Assembly (NCBI GenBank): GCA_028287725.1 | Contig: JAQBPC010000092.1 | Coordinates: forward strand, 1-6,380 | Source of the DNA: Chloroflexota bacterium | GTDB taxonomy: Bacteria; Chloroflexota; UBA5177; JANWHV01 | Length of the DNA: 6,380 nt | Direction: 5' to 3' | In this document: piece by piece, positions 1-6,243 of the stretch | Numbering within the stretch: the stretch's first letter is position 1 | How the letters are laid out: each line of letters begins with the position of its first letter | Position numbers and translations under genes: made by a program | The notes under the pieces: model-generated | Seen by the model: only the letters and a program-made list of their open reading frames with translations | The model's database searches: none | Told to the model about the DNA's origin: nothing

Positions 1-642
1 CTACCGGTTCCGTCCTCATTGAGCGCGGGCCAGCATACCCTGATCGCCTACGGCGTGACCAGCAAGCGGCTGGCCAATAACACCGTGCAAATCGTCAAGG
101 CGGTAGTCGGCCCGGCCACGATCAAGCTCGATCGCACGACCGCGAACCCCGGTAGTCTTGTGCAGATTAGCGGTCAGAACTTCGGTTCTAAGGAGACCGT
201 GAACGTCTCGTTCGGCTCAACCGTCGTACTCACCGCCACAACCGCCGTTTCGGGCACCTTTGGTCCCGTTGGCTTTACCATCCCGACCAACGCGGCGCCC
301 GGCGCCATCGCGGTGACTGTCACGGGGCAAACCTCGAAGAGCACCGCCACCTCCAGCATCACCGTGGTAGCGTTCACACCGTCGCTCAGCGTCGCGCCAA
401 CCAGCGCCACGCCGGGTACGAGTGAGACCGTCAGCGGGCAAGGCTACGCGGCTGGCGAGATTATCACCCTTGCGCTCAATGGTCAGGCGCTCACCACGAA
501 TCCATCGGTGATCAAGACCACATCGACCGGCACCTTTACGGCTACGTTTACCGTTCCGGCCACGGCGCTCTCCGGCGCCAATACGCTGGCGGCTACCGGC
601 ACTACCAGCCGGGCAAGCGCCACGGCCAGCATCACCGTGAGT
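1..642 (+). repeat. Two and a part copies of an Ig/TIG-like protein module
   Basis: Three stretches end in the same pattern: a small-residue turn, a hydrophobic strand, G-x-T-S, then a Thr/Ala/Ser-rich strand ending I-x-V. They are SAGQHTLIAYGVTSK (near 22-66), PGAIAVTVTGQTSK (near 298-339) and SGANTLAATGTTSR (near 571-612). The first copy is cut by the window edge; the second spans about 112-369 and the third about 376-642. Each is about 85-90 residues, the size of one Ig-like beta-sandwich. The copies are diverged in sequence, so this is an old domain duplication rather than a recent DNA repeat. Confidence 0.65.
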
Positions 643-1908
643 CTGCCGCTCCAGTCCACGTGGTACTTCGCGGGCGGCAGCACGAACCCGGGCTATTCCA
701 CGCAAATCGCGCTCACGAATCCCAACGATCAGCCTGCAGTGGTGACCTTCTCGTTCATGTTCACCACCGGCAGCACCATGCCCTACACCACCACGGTTCC
801 GGCCAATAGCCGGGCCACGGTCGACGTGGGCAGCGTCGTCGGGCAGAATCGTGACGTCTTCACCATGCTGACCGCCGACCGCAAGATCGGCGCCTCGGAA
901 ACACTGTTCCGCAATGGGCAGGACTTCAGCTCCACCATTGGCGCCAGTGCGCCGTTGCGCACCTGGTATCTTGCCGAGGGTTACACCGGTCTCACCTTCC
1001 ATGAGTACATCCGCATCTTCAATCCCGGCACCACCGTGGCACATGCGGATATCCGACTCCTGCCGTTCAATGGGCGTGCGGCTACATCGGTCACCAAGAC
1101 CGTAAATCCGAAGAGTGGCCTGATCGTCGATGTCAACAGCATCGCGCCCAACTTATCACTCTCGGCAATCGTGGACAGCGATCAGCCAGTTGTGGTCGAC
1201 CGGTTGATGACCTTCGGCATCAATAGCTATGGCGCTACCGAACAGGTAGGCAGTAACACGCCTTCCAGCACGTGGCTCTTCGCCGAAGGTTCCACGCTCA
1301 ACAACTTCGAGACCTTCATGACGGTTCTCAACCCAAGTACGTCACAGCCCGCGGCTGTTACGGCCACCTTCTTTGACCACGCGGGAAACGTGCTCGGTAA
1401 CGACACGATCATTATCGACCCGCTCCGCCGTGGCAATATCAAGTTGAACGATTTCATCCACTCGAGTGGCATCGCGACGATTCTCACGTCCAACATTCCG
1501 GTGTTGGCGGAGCGCCCGCTCTACTTCGGCGCCCCGAATTCCAAGACGGCCGCCGCGGGCGGTAGCGATGTCTTCGGCCGCAACGGCGGCGGCGTGACCT
1601 GGCTCTTCCCCGAGGGCAACACCGGCTCGAACTTCAAGGAGTTCCTGCTGCTGCAAAACCCCAGCTCCCAGGCAGCGCCGGTCACCGTTCGCTTCTATCA
1701 GACCAACGGCAAAACGGTCGACTACAGCGTCGTGCTACCGGCGAAGAGCCGCGCGACCGTCGACGTGCTCAAGGACGTTCCTTCACTAGCCGCGGGCACG
1801 CATAGCGCCCTGGTCAGCTCTACCAGCGGTGTGCCGATCATCGCCGAGCAGAGCATCTATAGCGACAACTTCACCAAGGGTGACGGCGAGGCCGGCATCG
1901 CCCAGTAA
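1..1908 (+). CDS. Extracellular repeat protein with Ig/TIG-like modules and four Trp-led repeats (5' end outside window)
   Basis: The reading frame is open from base 1 to the TAA at 1906-1908. The first possible start (TTG at 19) lies inside a repeated module, so the real start is upstream and this is a C-terminal part of about 635 residues. Numbering from that TTG, residues 1-30 are the end of one beta-sandwich module, about 32-118 and 120-208 are two further modules (NPGSLVQISGQNFG and TPGTSETVSGQGY openings resemble IPT/TIG or filamin-like folds), and 214-629 hold four repeats led by TW(Y/L)(F/L). I see no cysteine, no transmembrane segment and no LPXTG-type anchor; the protein ends GEAGIAQ. 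Ser/Thr/Gly-rich composition and lack of cysteine fit an exported surface or matrix protein. The Trp-led repeats resemble the DUF5719-type repeats of Chloroflexota and Actinobacteria surface proteins; this family link is from memory. Its function is unknown; adhesion or envelope structure is inference. Confidence 0.85.
   Translation, partial: LPVPSSLSAGQHTLIAYGVTSKRLANNTVQIVKAVVGPATIKLDRTTANPGSLVQISGQNFGSKETVNVSFGSTVVLTATTAVSGTFGPVGFTIPTNAAPGAIAVTVTGQTSKSTATSSITVVAFTPSLSVAPTSATPGTSETVSGQGYAAGEIITLALNGQALTTNPSVIKTTSTGTFTATFTVPATALSGANTLAATGTTSRASATASITVSLPLQSTWYFAGGSTNPGYSTQIALTNPNDQPAVVTFSFMFTTGSTMPYTTTVPANSRATVDVGSVVGQNRDVFTMLTADRKIGASETLFRNGQDFSSTIGASAPLRTWYLAEGYTGLTFHEYIRIFNPGTTVAHADIRLLPFNGRAATSVTKTVNPKSGLIVDVNSIAPNLSLSAIVDSDQPVVVDRLMTFGINSYGATEQVGSNTPSSTWLFAEGSTLNNFETFMTVLNPSTSQPAAVTATFFDHAGNVLGNDTIIIDPLRRGNIKLNDFIHSSGIATILTSNIPVLAERPLYFGAPNSKTAAAGGSDVFGRNGGGVTWLFPEGNTGSNFKEFLLLQNPSSQAAPVTVRFYQTNGKTVDYSVVLPAKSRATVDVLKDVPSLAAGTHSALVSSTSGVPIIAEQSIYSDNFTKGDGEAGIAQ
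658..1908 (+). repeat. Four tandem ~100-residue Trp-led repeats
   Basis: Repeats begin at T-W codons at 658, 961, 1270 and 1597, with Trp spacings of 101, 104 and 109 residues. Each starts TW(Y/L)(F/L)(A/P)(G/E)G followed by S/Y/N-T (WYFAGGST, WYLAEGYT, WLFAEGST, WLFPEGNT). About 20 residues later comes a conserved NP (LTNPND, IFNPGT, VLNPST, LQNPSS), then a turn such as VPANSRATVDV or LPAKSRATVDV, and a closing strand such as IPVLAERPLYF or VPIIAEQSIYS. The periodic pattern suggests four beta domains in a row. The third repeat is the most altered at the turn (DPLRRGNIKL). Confidence 0.85.
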
Positions 1909-1936
1909 GCCCACGCTTCGCTTTGACGCGGACTTG

Positions 1937-1972
1937 CGATGGGCCGGCAGGAATATTCCTGCCGGCCCATCG
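1937..1972. terminator. Perfect 36-nt palindrome after the surface-protein gene, likely transcript-end hairpin
   Basis: Eighteen bases (1937-1954) are followed with no spacer by their exact reverse complement (1955-1972), centred on GAATATTC. It lies 28 bases after the TAA at 1906-1908. As RNA it would fold into a very stable GC-rich stem with a small AU loop. There is no U tract directly after it; the nearest T run is TTTT at 1988-1991, so it is not a textbook intrinsic terminator. A terminator, an RNA 3'-end stabiliser, or a DNA-binding palindrome are all possible; its position favours the first two. Confidence 0.6.
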
Positions 1973-2067
1973 ACGTCGTAATATTCGTTTTCCCATCGGA
2001 CGGTAACGCTGCATCTGGTATTGTGCTCGAAGAGTTTGTGACCCGCTTGACGTCCATCCCGACGAAA

Positions 2068-2075
2068 AAAGGAAG
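2068..2075 (+). promoter_or_regulatory. Shine-Dalgarno sequence of the glycosidase gene
   Basis: AAAGGAAG ends five bases before the ATG at 2081. It follows a run of six A residues (2065-2070). This supports the ATG at 2081 as the start, which also places a good signal peptide at the N terminus. Confidence 0.7.
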
Positions 2076-2080
2076 ATACT

Positions 2081-5047
2081 ATGCGTAAAACCCTCATCAT
2101 ATTGTCGCGGCTGGCTGCCCTTATCTGCCTATCCGCGCTCCTGCTACCCACCGCACACGGCACGGCCCAGGCCAAGCCGGCAAGCGTGCCCGTGGCCACC
2201 GTCTCGCTTACCACGGGTGCGCCTGCCGGCCGCTATACCGTGGGGCAGCCGGTCTCCGTCACGGTCTCGCAGACAAATCCGAGCAGCACCTCTCGCACCT
2301 ACACGCGGTCCGAGACCTTAACCGACTATTTTGGCGTCACGACCAATCTGCTGACCGATACGATTACCCTCGCACCTGGCGGCAGTATCGCCGGCACCGT
2401 GCCGGTACCGATCAACGGGGCCGGCTACTATGAGTTTCACTTGACTCTGACCGACCAGGCGAGCAACCAGCAAGTCACGGCCACTGCCTCAATCGGCGTC
2501 ATGCGCCCTCAGCCCACTGGCCTGGACACACAGTCCGCATTCGGCACCAGCGGGAGTCTCACGCAAGCCTATGGCGGTGATCAACAAACAATCGCAAACG
2601 CTGCCGCAGCCATGGCGGCTGCCGGCATTCGCTACGATCGCGAGGAGCTCAACTGGCAGGTGATTGAGCCAAAGCCGGGCAGTGGCCAGTTTAGCTTTGC
2701 CCGTACCGATGCGGCAATCATCGCCGCGCACAATGCCGGCATACAGGTGCTGGGCCTCCTCTCCTATTGGGGCAATCTGCCGCAGCCGGATACCACTCAG
2801 ACCATCAGCGGCACCGACCGCATCAACACGATTACCGGTTGCAGCAAGGGCCCTGTCTGTGCCTACACCTCCGCCGGCAATAACCTGTATGCCGCGTTCG
2901 CCGCGGCCACGGTGAACCATTACAAGCCCGGCGGTACCCTTGCACAGCAGCAAGGCTGGAACGATGGGTACGGTATCACCGATTGGGAAGTCTGGAACGA
3001 GCCCTCCACCATCGCCTTCTGGCGCCACGATCTCCTTGGGTACCAAAGTCTCTTCGCGAACCTCTACAAGGCCGCATCCACCGCCGTTCGTCAGGCAGAC
3101 CCAAAAGCGAAAGTGATGTACGACGAGAGCGGCCCAACGATCGATGCCGCAATCAAGGCCGCAGGCGCCACGTCCGAGACATCGTCGGTCCATAGCTACA
3201 GTGGCGGACTTGATCCGGATTCGGCGTTGGCCTCTCCCACGCTGCCTCGTGGCGGCCAGGGTACCGCGCCGGCCGCGATCAGCTCGATCGTGGCGCAAGG
3301 CAAGCCGGTATGGATTACCGAGACGGGTTATGTCACCGACGGCACGGTAACGCCGCACCAACAAGCGCAGTATCTGGTTCGCTCTTATGTCGACTTCCTG
3401 GCGGAAGGCGTGAAGAAAAACTTCTGGTTCAAGTTCCACGAGGACGCGCCCGGCGGCGAGAATCTCTACGGCATAACCAACCAGAATCTCTCGCCAAAGC
3501 CCGCCTACATTGCCTACGCCACCATGGCGCGGCATCTGCAAGGCGCCACGTTTGCCGTATCCGCCTCGGTGGGCTCCGCCGTGCGCGCAATCCTGTTCAC
3601 TCGGACGGACGGCGCCACCGAGGCCGTGCTCTGGAGCACGGCGGAGAACGGCTCGATGCTCATCCCAGCAAACGCCGGCCAGGGAATGACCGCCGACGAT
3701 AGTGCCGATAATCCGACCGGCCAGACGAGCCCTGCCGGCGTGAACGTGCCACTCTCCGGCGACCCCGTGTACCTGACCGTTCCGAACACCACGCCGGCGC
3801 GGCTTGCCGGGCTTTTGCAACACGCACTCATTAGCGGTATCAACCCGGTGGGCGTGCAGGTCAGCCAAGCGCCCGGCCTGAGCAATGGCTTGCCGAACGT
3901 GAAGGCAACGGTCTCTGCCCGTATCAACCTGCCGATCAGCGGCACGGTCACCCTGGCCCTGCCCAACGGCTGGACCACTCCCGCATCGAGCCAGCGCTTC
4001 CCAACGCTGCAGCCTGGCCAGTCCGTAACCCTGAACTTCCGCCTCAACGGCGAGGTCAATCACCTGGACGACCATATCAGCGCAACCGCCAGAACGACGA
4101 CTGGCCTCTTCAGTATCAGTAACGCGCCGGTAACTCCGTATGTCCTGACCTACGGCCACCCCACGATCGACGGCACGCTGACGACCTGGGCTACCGCCTC
4201 GGTCGCCAACCTGATCGATCTGCGGCCTGACCAGGTCGTGGGAATCCCCGGGTGGACGCCGCAAAACCTGTCGGCGCGTGTCTATACCATGTGGGACGAG
4301 CACTACTTCTACCTGGCGGAGAATGTCACCGATCAGACGTTCGACTACGCGCCTATTGGCTACAACATGTACAAGGGCGACTCAATCCAATACGGCTGGG
4401 GAATGGACGCCAATGCCTATCTCCGAGACTCCGGTACCAACCGGTACAACGTCACGGCGGGCCTTACCCACCAGGGACCGGCCACATTCCAATACAATCT
4501 GCTGGGCCCCTGGCCGGACATGAAGGTCTCCATCAAGCCCGACCCTGCTACCGGCCACCTGATCTACACCACCGCGGTCCCCTGGAGTCGGCTCGGAAAC
4601 TATGCCCCGAAAGTCGGCAACCAGTTCGCGTTCAACCTGATCACCAACCAGAACGAAAATGGGAGCCGCATCGGCTGGATCCAGTTTGCTCCCGGCATCG
4701 GCATCGGCTTCCGCCCCAGCCAATGGCCGCTCTGGATGATCATCGGCAGCAATCCCGCGGCGGGCCTGCGTCTCGGCGGCCTGATTTCACCAACGCGGGG
4801 AACGGTCAGCTTTACGCTGCCGACGGCCTCGGGCTTGCTGGTCATTCACAACGGCGGCATGCGAGCGATCCAGCTTTCCATTAATGGCGCTTCGGTCACC
4901 TTTGGGCCTGGGGGCAACAAGCTGTCGCCTTTCGGCGATACCAGCCTCGATATCACGCGCTACGTGCACCCCGGCGCCAACACCGTTCTAGCGCAGGGCG
5001 TGGGCGCCTCACGCGCATCGGCGGCAGTACTCTCGTTCTTCCAGTAG
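2081..5047 (+). CDS. Secreted multi-domain clan GH-A glycoside hydrolase (GH39/GH5-like) with CBM9-like domain
   Basis: A 988-residue protein. Residues 1-31 are a Sec signal peptide (MRK, a long hydrophobic core, then HGTAQA as likely cleavage region). About 35-145 is an all-beta domain. About 150-490 is a TIM-barrel glycosidase: VWNEPS supplies the acid/base Glu307 and WITETGY the nucleophile Glu414, with VHSY between them, the clan GH-A pattern. About 490-570 is a beta cap ending DPVYLTVP. About 570-690 is NEW3/Ig-like (LPNGWTTP, LQPGQSVTLNF). About 694-888 is CBM9/DOMON-like (TIDGTLTTW, MWDEHYFYLAENVTD, MYKGDSIQYGW). About 889-988 is a further beta domain. The mature protein has only two cysteines, 254 and 260, probably a disulfide in a barrel loop. 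It likely cleaves a beta-linked polysaccharide or glycoside outside the cell; the substrate cannot be read from the sequence. Secretion, fold class and the two catalytic glutamates are well supported; the exact GH family is not. Confidence 0.9.
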   Translation: MRKTLIILSRLAALICLSALLLPTAHGTAQAKPASVPVATVSLTTGAPAGRYTVGQPVSVTVSQTNPSSTSRTYTRSETLTDYFGVTTNLLTDTITLAPGGSIAGTVPVPINGAGYYEFHLTLTDQASNQQVTATASIGVMRPQPTGLDTQSAFGTSGSLTQAYGGDQQTIANAAAAMAAAGIRYDREELNWQVIEPKPGSGQFSFARTDAAIIAAHNAGIQVLGLLSYWGNLPQPDTTQTISGTDRINTITGCSKGPVCAYTSAGNNLYAAFAAATVNHYKPGGTLAQQQGWNDGYGITDWEVWNEPSTIAFWRHDLLGYQSLFANLYKAASTAVRQADPKAKVMYDESGPTIDAAIKAAGATSETSSVHSYSGGLDPDSALASPTLPRGGQGTAPAAISSIVAQGKPVWITETGYVTDGTVTPHQQAQYLVRSYVDFLAEGVKKNFWFKFHEDAPGGENLYGITNQNLSPKPAYIAYATMARHLQGATFAVSASVGSAVRAILFTRTDGATEAVLWSTAENGSMLIPANAGQGMTADDSADNPTGQTSPAGVNVPLSGDPVYLTVPNTTPARLAGLLQHALISGINPVGVQVSQAPGLSNGLPNVKATVSARINLPISGTVTLALPNGWTTPASSQRFPTLQPGQSVTLNFRLNGEVNHLDDHISATARTTTGLFSISNAPVTPYVLTYGHPTIDGTLTTWATASVANLIDLRPDQVVGIPGWTPQNLSARVYTMWDEHYFYLAENVTDQTFDYAPIGYNMYKGDSIQYGWGMDANAYLRDSGTNRYNVTAGLTHQGPATFQYNLLGPWPDMKVSIKPDPATGHLIYTTAVPWSRLGNYAPKVGNQFAFNLITNQNENGSRIGWIQFAPGIGIGFRPSQWPLWMIIGSNPAAGLRLGGLISPTRGTVSFTLPTASGLLVIHNGGMRAIQLSINGASVTFGPGGNKLSPFGDTSLDITRYVHPGANTVLAQGVGASRASAAVLSFFQ

Positions 5048-5072
5048 AACTCTCGTAGACCGTCTCAAGGAA

Positions 5073-5103
5073 TGCCAGGGGATCGCATACCGGTCCCCTG
5101 GCA
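5073..5103. terminator. Hairpin after the glycosidase gene
   Basis: TGCCAGGGGA (5073-5082) pairs perfectly with TCCCCTGGCA (5094-5103) around an 11-nt loop. It starts 26 bases after the TAG at 5045-5047, where a transcript end is expected. The bases after it (AACTACAAGC) are not T-rich, so intrinsic termination is uncertain; it may be a 3'-end stabilising stem. Confidence 0.6.
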
Positions 5104-5127
5104 AACTACAAGCACTTCGATGACTGA

Positions 5128-5145
5128 GCCGCCAAGAGTGGCGGC
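5128..5145. other. Short GC-rich hairpin in the glycosidase-aldolase gap
   Basis: GCCGCCA and TGGCGGC form a perfect 7-bp stem around an AGAG loop. It lies 25 bases after the 5073-5103 hairpin, so the two could act together at the transcript end. No T run follows. Its role is unknown. Confidence 0.4.
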
Positions 5146-5204
5146 ATCTCGCCATTATCGCGGTTGCCATTGCGGCCCATCCACACGGCCCCTGCCGCAG
5201 TCCG

Positions 5205-5217
5205 TACACTGAGTGTA
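5205..5217. promoter_or_regulatory. Operator-like palindrome upstream of the aldolase gene
   Basis: TACACT-G-AGTGTA is a perfect 6+1+6 palindrome 67 bases upstream of the GTG start at 5285. It has the size and symmetry of a dimeric repressor site. I could not place a convincing -35/-10 pair around it; TACACT itself could pass as a weak -10. The rest of 5146-5271 shows nothing else I can name. Confidence 0.3.
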
Positions 5218-5271
5218 GGCTACCCGCCCGGCTCAGCGCCGAGCGCCGTCGCCGTCTACTGTCGATGTACG

Positions 5272-5276
5272 AAGGG
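5272..5276 (+). promoter_or_regulatory. Shine-Dalgarno sequence that decides the GTG start of the aldolase
   Basis: AAGGG lies eight bases before GTG 5285. GTG 5285 is the first usable start codon in its frame after the in-frame TAG at 5216-5218. A nearer ATG at 5277 is in another frame and reaches a stop after three codons (ATG AGA CCG TGA), its TGA overlapping the GTG. The GTG start gives the normal family N terminus. Confidence 0.65.
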
Positions 5277-5284
5277 ATGAGACC

Positions 5285-6046
5285 GTGAGGCCGAACGAGG
5301 TAAAGCGGAAGTTAGCTGCCGGCGGGAACGTGCTGGGCGTCTTCGTAGGGTTTGATTGCCCTGCTCTGGTGGAAGTGTTCGGCTACAGCGGCTTCGACTA
5401 TGTGCTGCTCGACGGCGAGCACGGCCCAATTGACCCGGGTCATATCGAGAACATGGTGCGCGCGGCCGAGGTAAGCGGCGTCACACCACTCGCTCGCATC
5501 ACCCAAAACACCCCGCAGACCATCCTCCGGTTCCTGGACGTGGGCACTCAAGGCGTCATGGTCCCCTGGTGCCAATCCGCCGACGAAGCACGCGCTGCCG
5601 TGCAATCCGCAAAATACCATCCCGAGGGCCGTCGCGGCCTCGCCGGTGTCCGGGCCGCCCGCTACGGTGTCGGCATGAAGCTGACCGACTACATTCCGCA
5701 GGCCAATGCCGAAACGATGGTGATCGTGCAGATCGAGACGCTCGCCGCCGTGAAAGCGCTGCCGGAGATGCTGGAAGTGCCCGGTGTCGATGTCTTCTTC
5801 ATCGGCCCCAACGACCTGTCACAATCACTCGGCTACCCTGGCCAGCCGGAAGTACCTGCCGTGCAAGAGGTTATCGACGGTGCCATAGCGCAGATCCTCG
5901 GCGCGGGGAAGACCGCCGGAATCATGGTGCGGGATGCCGCGGGCATTCGCCGCTATCGCGACCAGGGTGTGCGCTTCATCTCCATCGGCTCCACCAGTGT
6001 CATTGCCCCCGCGGCGCGATCGCTGGTAGCAGCGATCAAGGAGTAG
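5285..6046 (+). CDS. HpcH/HpaI-family class II aldolase (2-keto-3-deoxy sugar acid aldolase type)
   Basis: A 253-residue cytoplasmic protein of the usual family length. The family performs metal-dependent, pyruvate-forming retro-aldol cleavage of 2-keto-3-deoxy acids, such as 4-hydroxy-2-oxoheptanedioate (HpaI) or 2-keto-3-deoxy-L-rhamnonate (RhmA). The expected sites are present: LLDGEHGP with His46 (general base region), PLARI with Arg71 (pyruvate binding), LDVGTQGVMVP at 84-94, VQIET with metal ligand Glu151, and IGPNDLS with metal ligand Asp177, matching His45, Arg70, Glu149 and Asp175 of E. coli HpaI as I recall them. RRGLAGVRAARYG at 116-128 is the usual loop after the YxPxGxRG segment, with His in place of the common Pro-flanking residue. 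The protein is full length and appears intact. The specific substrate cannot be set from sequence alone; nearness to a glycosidase makes a sugar acid attractive, but hairpins lie between the genes and co-transcription is not shown. Confidence 0.92.
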   Translation: MRPNEVKRKLAAGGNVLGVFVGFDCPALVEVFGYSGFDYVLLDGEHGPIDPGHIENMVRAAEVSGVTPLARITQNTPQTILRFLDVGTQGVMVPWCQSADEARAAVQSAKYHPEGRRGLAGVRAARYGVGMKLTDYIPQANAETMVIVQIETLAAVKALPEMLEVPGVDVFFIGPNDLSQSLGYPGQPEVPAVQEVIDGAIAQILGAGKTAGIMVRDAAGIRRYRDQGVRFISIGSTSVIAPAARSLVAAIKE

Positions 6047-6072
6047 GCTCGCCCTCGCATTCCCGTAGGGCC

Positions 6073-6125
6073 TGCGCCTGAAGGCGCATGGCAGGGACAA
6101 CGCCGGATAAATCCGGTTGCCGGTG
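6073..6125 (+). repeat. Composite hairpin repeat, copy 1
   Basis: First hairpin: TGCGCC-TGAA-GGCGCA (6073-6088). A spacer of 14 bases containing ATGGCAGGG follows (6089-6102). Second hairpin: CCGGA-TAAA-TCCGG (6103-6116), then TTGCCGGTG. The first hairpin begins 26 bases after the aldolase stop. Bases 6088-6125 align with 6139-6174 with two one-base gaps. Confidence 0.7.
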
Positions 6126-6174
6126 TTCACGCCTCCGAATGGCAGGGGTACGCCGGCTGAAGCCGGTTGCGGTG
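6122..6174 (+). repeat. Composite hairpin repeat, copy 2
   Basis: First hairpin is degenerate: GGTG-TTCA-CGCC (6122-6133) with one T-G wobble, and its loop is the reverse complement of TGAA. The spacer contains ATGGCAGGGG (6139-6148). Second hairpin: CCGGC-TGAA-GCCGG (6153-6166), followed by TTGCGGTG. Compared with copy 1, the closing A-T pair of the second stem has become C-G, and the loop TAAA has become TGAA. Confidence 0.6.
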
Positions 6175-6197
6175 CGGCCCGCAACCGGCTTCAGCCG
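6154..6197. terminator. Long inverted repeat between convergent genes, possible terminator for the aldolase
   Basis: Bases 6154-6172 and 6179-6197 are perfect 19-bp arms around a 6-base loop (TGCGGC). On the plus strand it is followed after five bases by TTTTCT (6203-6208), the only hairpin in the window with a nearby T run. It sits between the aldolase stop (6046) and the opposing gene stop (6267), where termination is expected. It arises from two hairpin repeats in opposite orientation. Confidence 0.55.
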
Positions 6198-6226
6198 CCC
6201 CGTTTTCTACCATACGGTTTCAACCG
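6171..6226 (-). repeat. Composite hairpin repeat, copy 3, inverted
   Basis: Read on the minus strand, the order is CGGT-TGAA-ACCG (6226 to 6215), spacer with ATGGTAG, then CGGC-TGAA-GCCG (6197 to 6186) and GGTTGCGGG. The same order hairpin - ATGGYAG - hairpin - GGTTGC is found in copies 1 and 2 on the plus strand. Copies 2 and 3 lie head-to-head, which creates the long stem at 6154-6197. Confidence 0.6.
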
Positions 6227-6243
6227 GAGGTCCCACTTTCCAT

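Noticed and set aside
217..1044. A 275-codon minus-strand open frame within the surface-protein gene
   Set aside because: Low-complexity Arg/Gly-rich translation opposite a clearly repetitive, conserved protein; an antisense shadow.
2016..2024. Extended -10-like TGGTATTGT as a glycosidase promoter
   Set aside because: Only a partial match to TGnTATAAT, and no acceptable -35 stands 16-18 bases upstream; host promoter rules are unknown.
2047..2080. TTGACG (2047-2052) with GATACT (2075-2080) as a promoter
   Set aside because: The spacer is 22 bases, too long, and the -10 would overlap the ribosome-binding region next to the ATG.
2081..2173. Lipoprotein signal peptide in the glycosidase (Cys16)
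   Set aside because: Cys16 is preceded by Leu-Ile, not a small residue, and lies inside the hydrophobic core; the later HGTAQA site fits ordinary signal peptidase I.
2489..4303. A 604-codon open frame on the minus strand
   Set aside because: It is antisense to the glycosidase, whose frame has a signal peptide, catalytic motifs and a CBM9-like domain. The minus-strand translation is rich in Arg, Gly and Ala with no recognisable motif, typical of antisense frames in GC-rich genes.
5277..5288. Mini-ORF ATG AGA CCG TGA overlapping the aldolase start as a leader peptide
   Set aside because: Three sense codons with no regulatory codon run; it is likely chance, and the Shine-Dalgarno spacing fits the GTG at 5285.
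6073..6226. CRISPR array
   Set aside because: The repeated units are hairpins of different stems with short related spacers, one copy inverted; there are no regular identical repeats with unique spacers of constant length.
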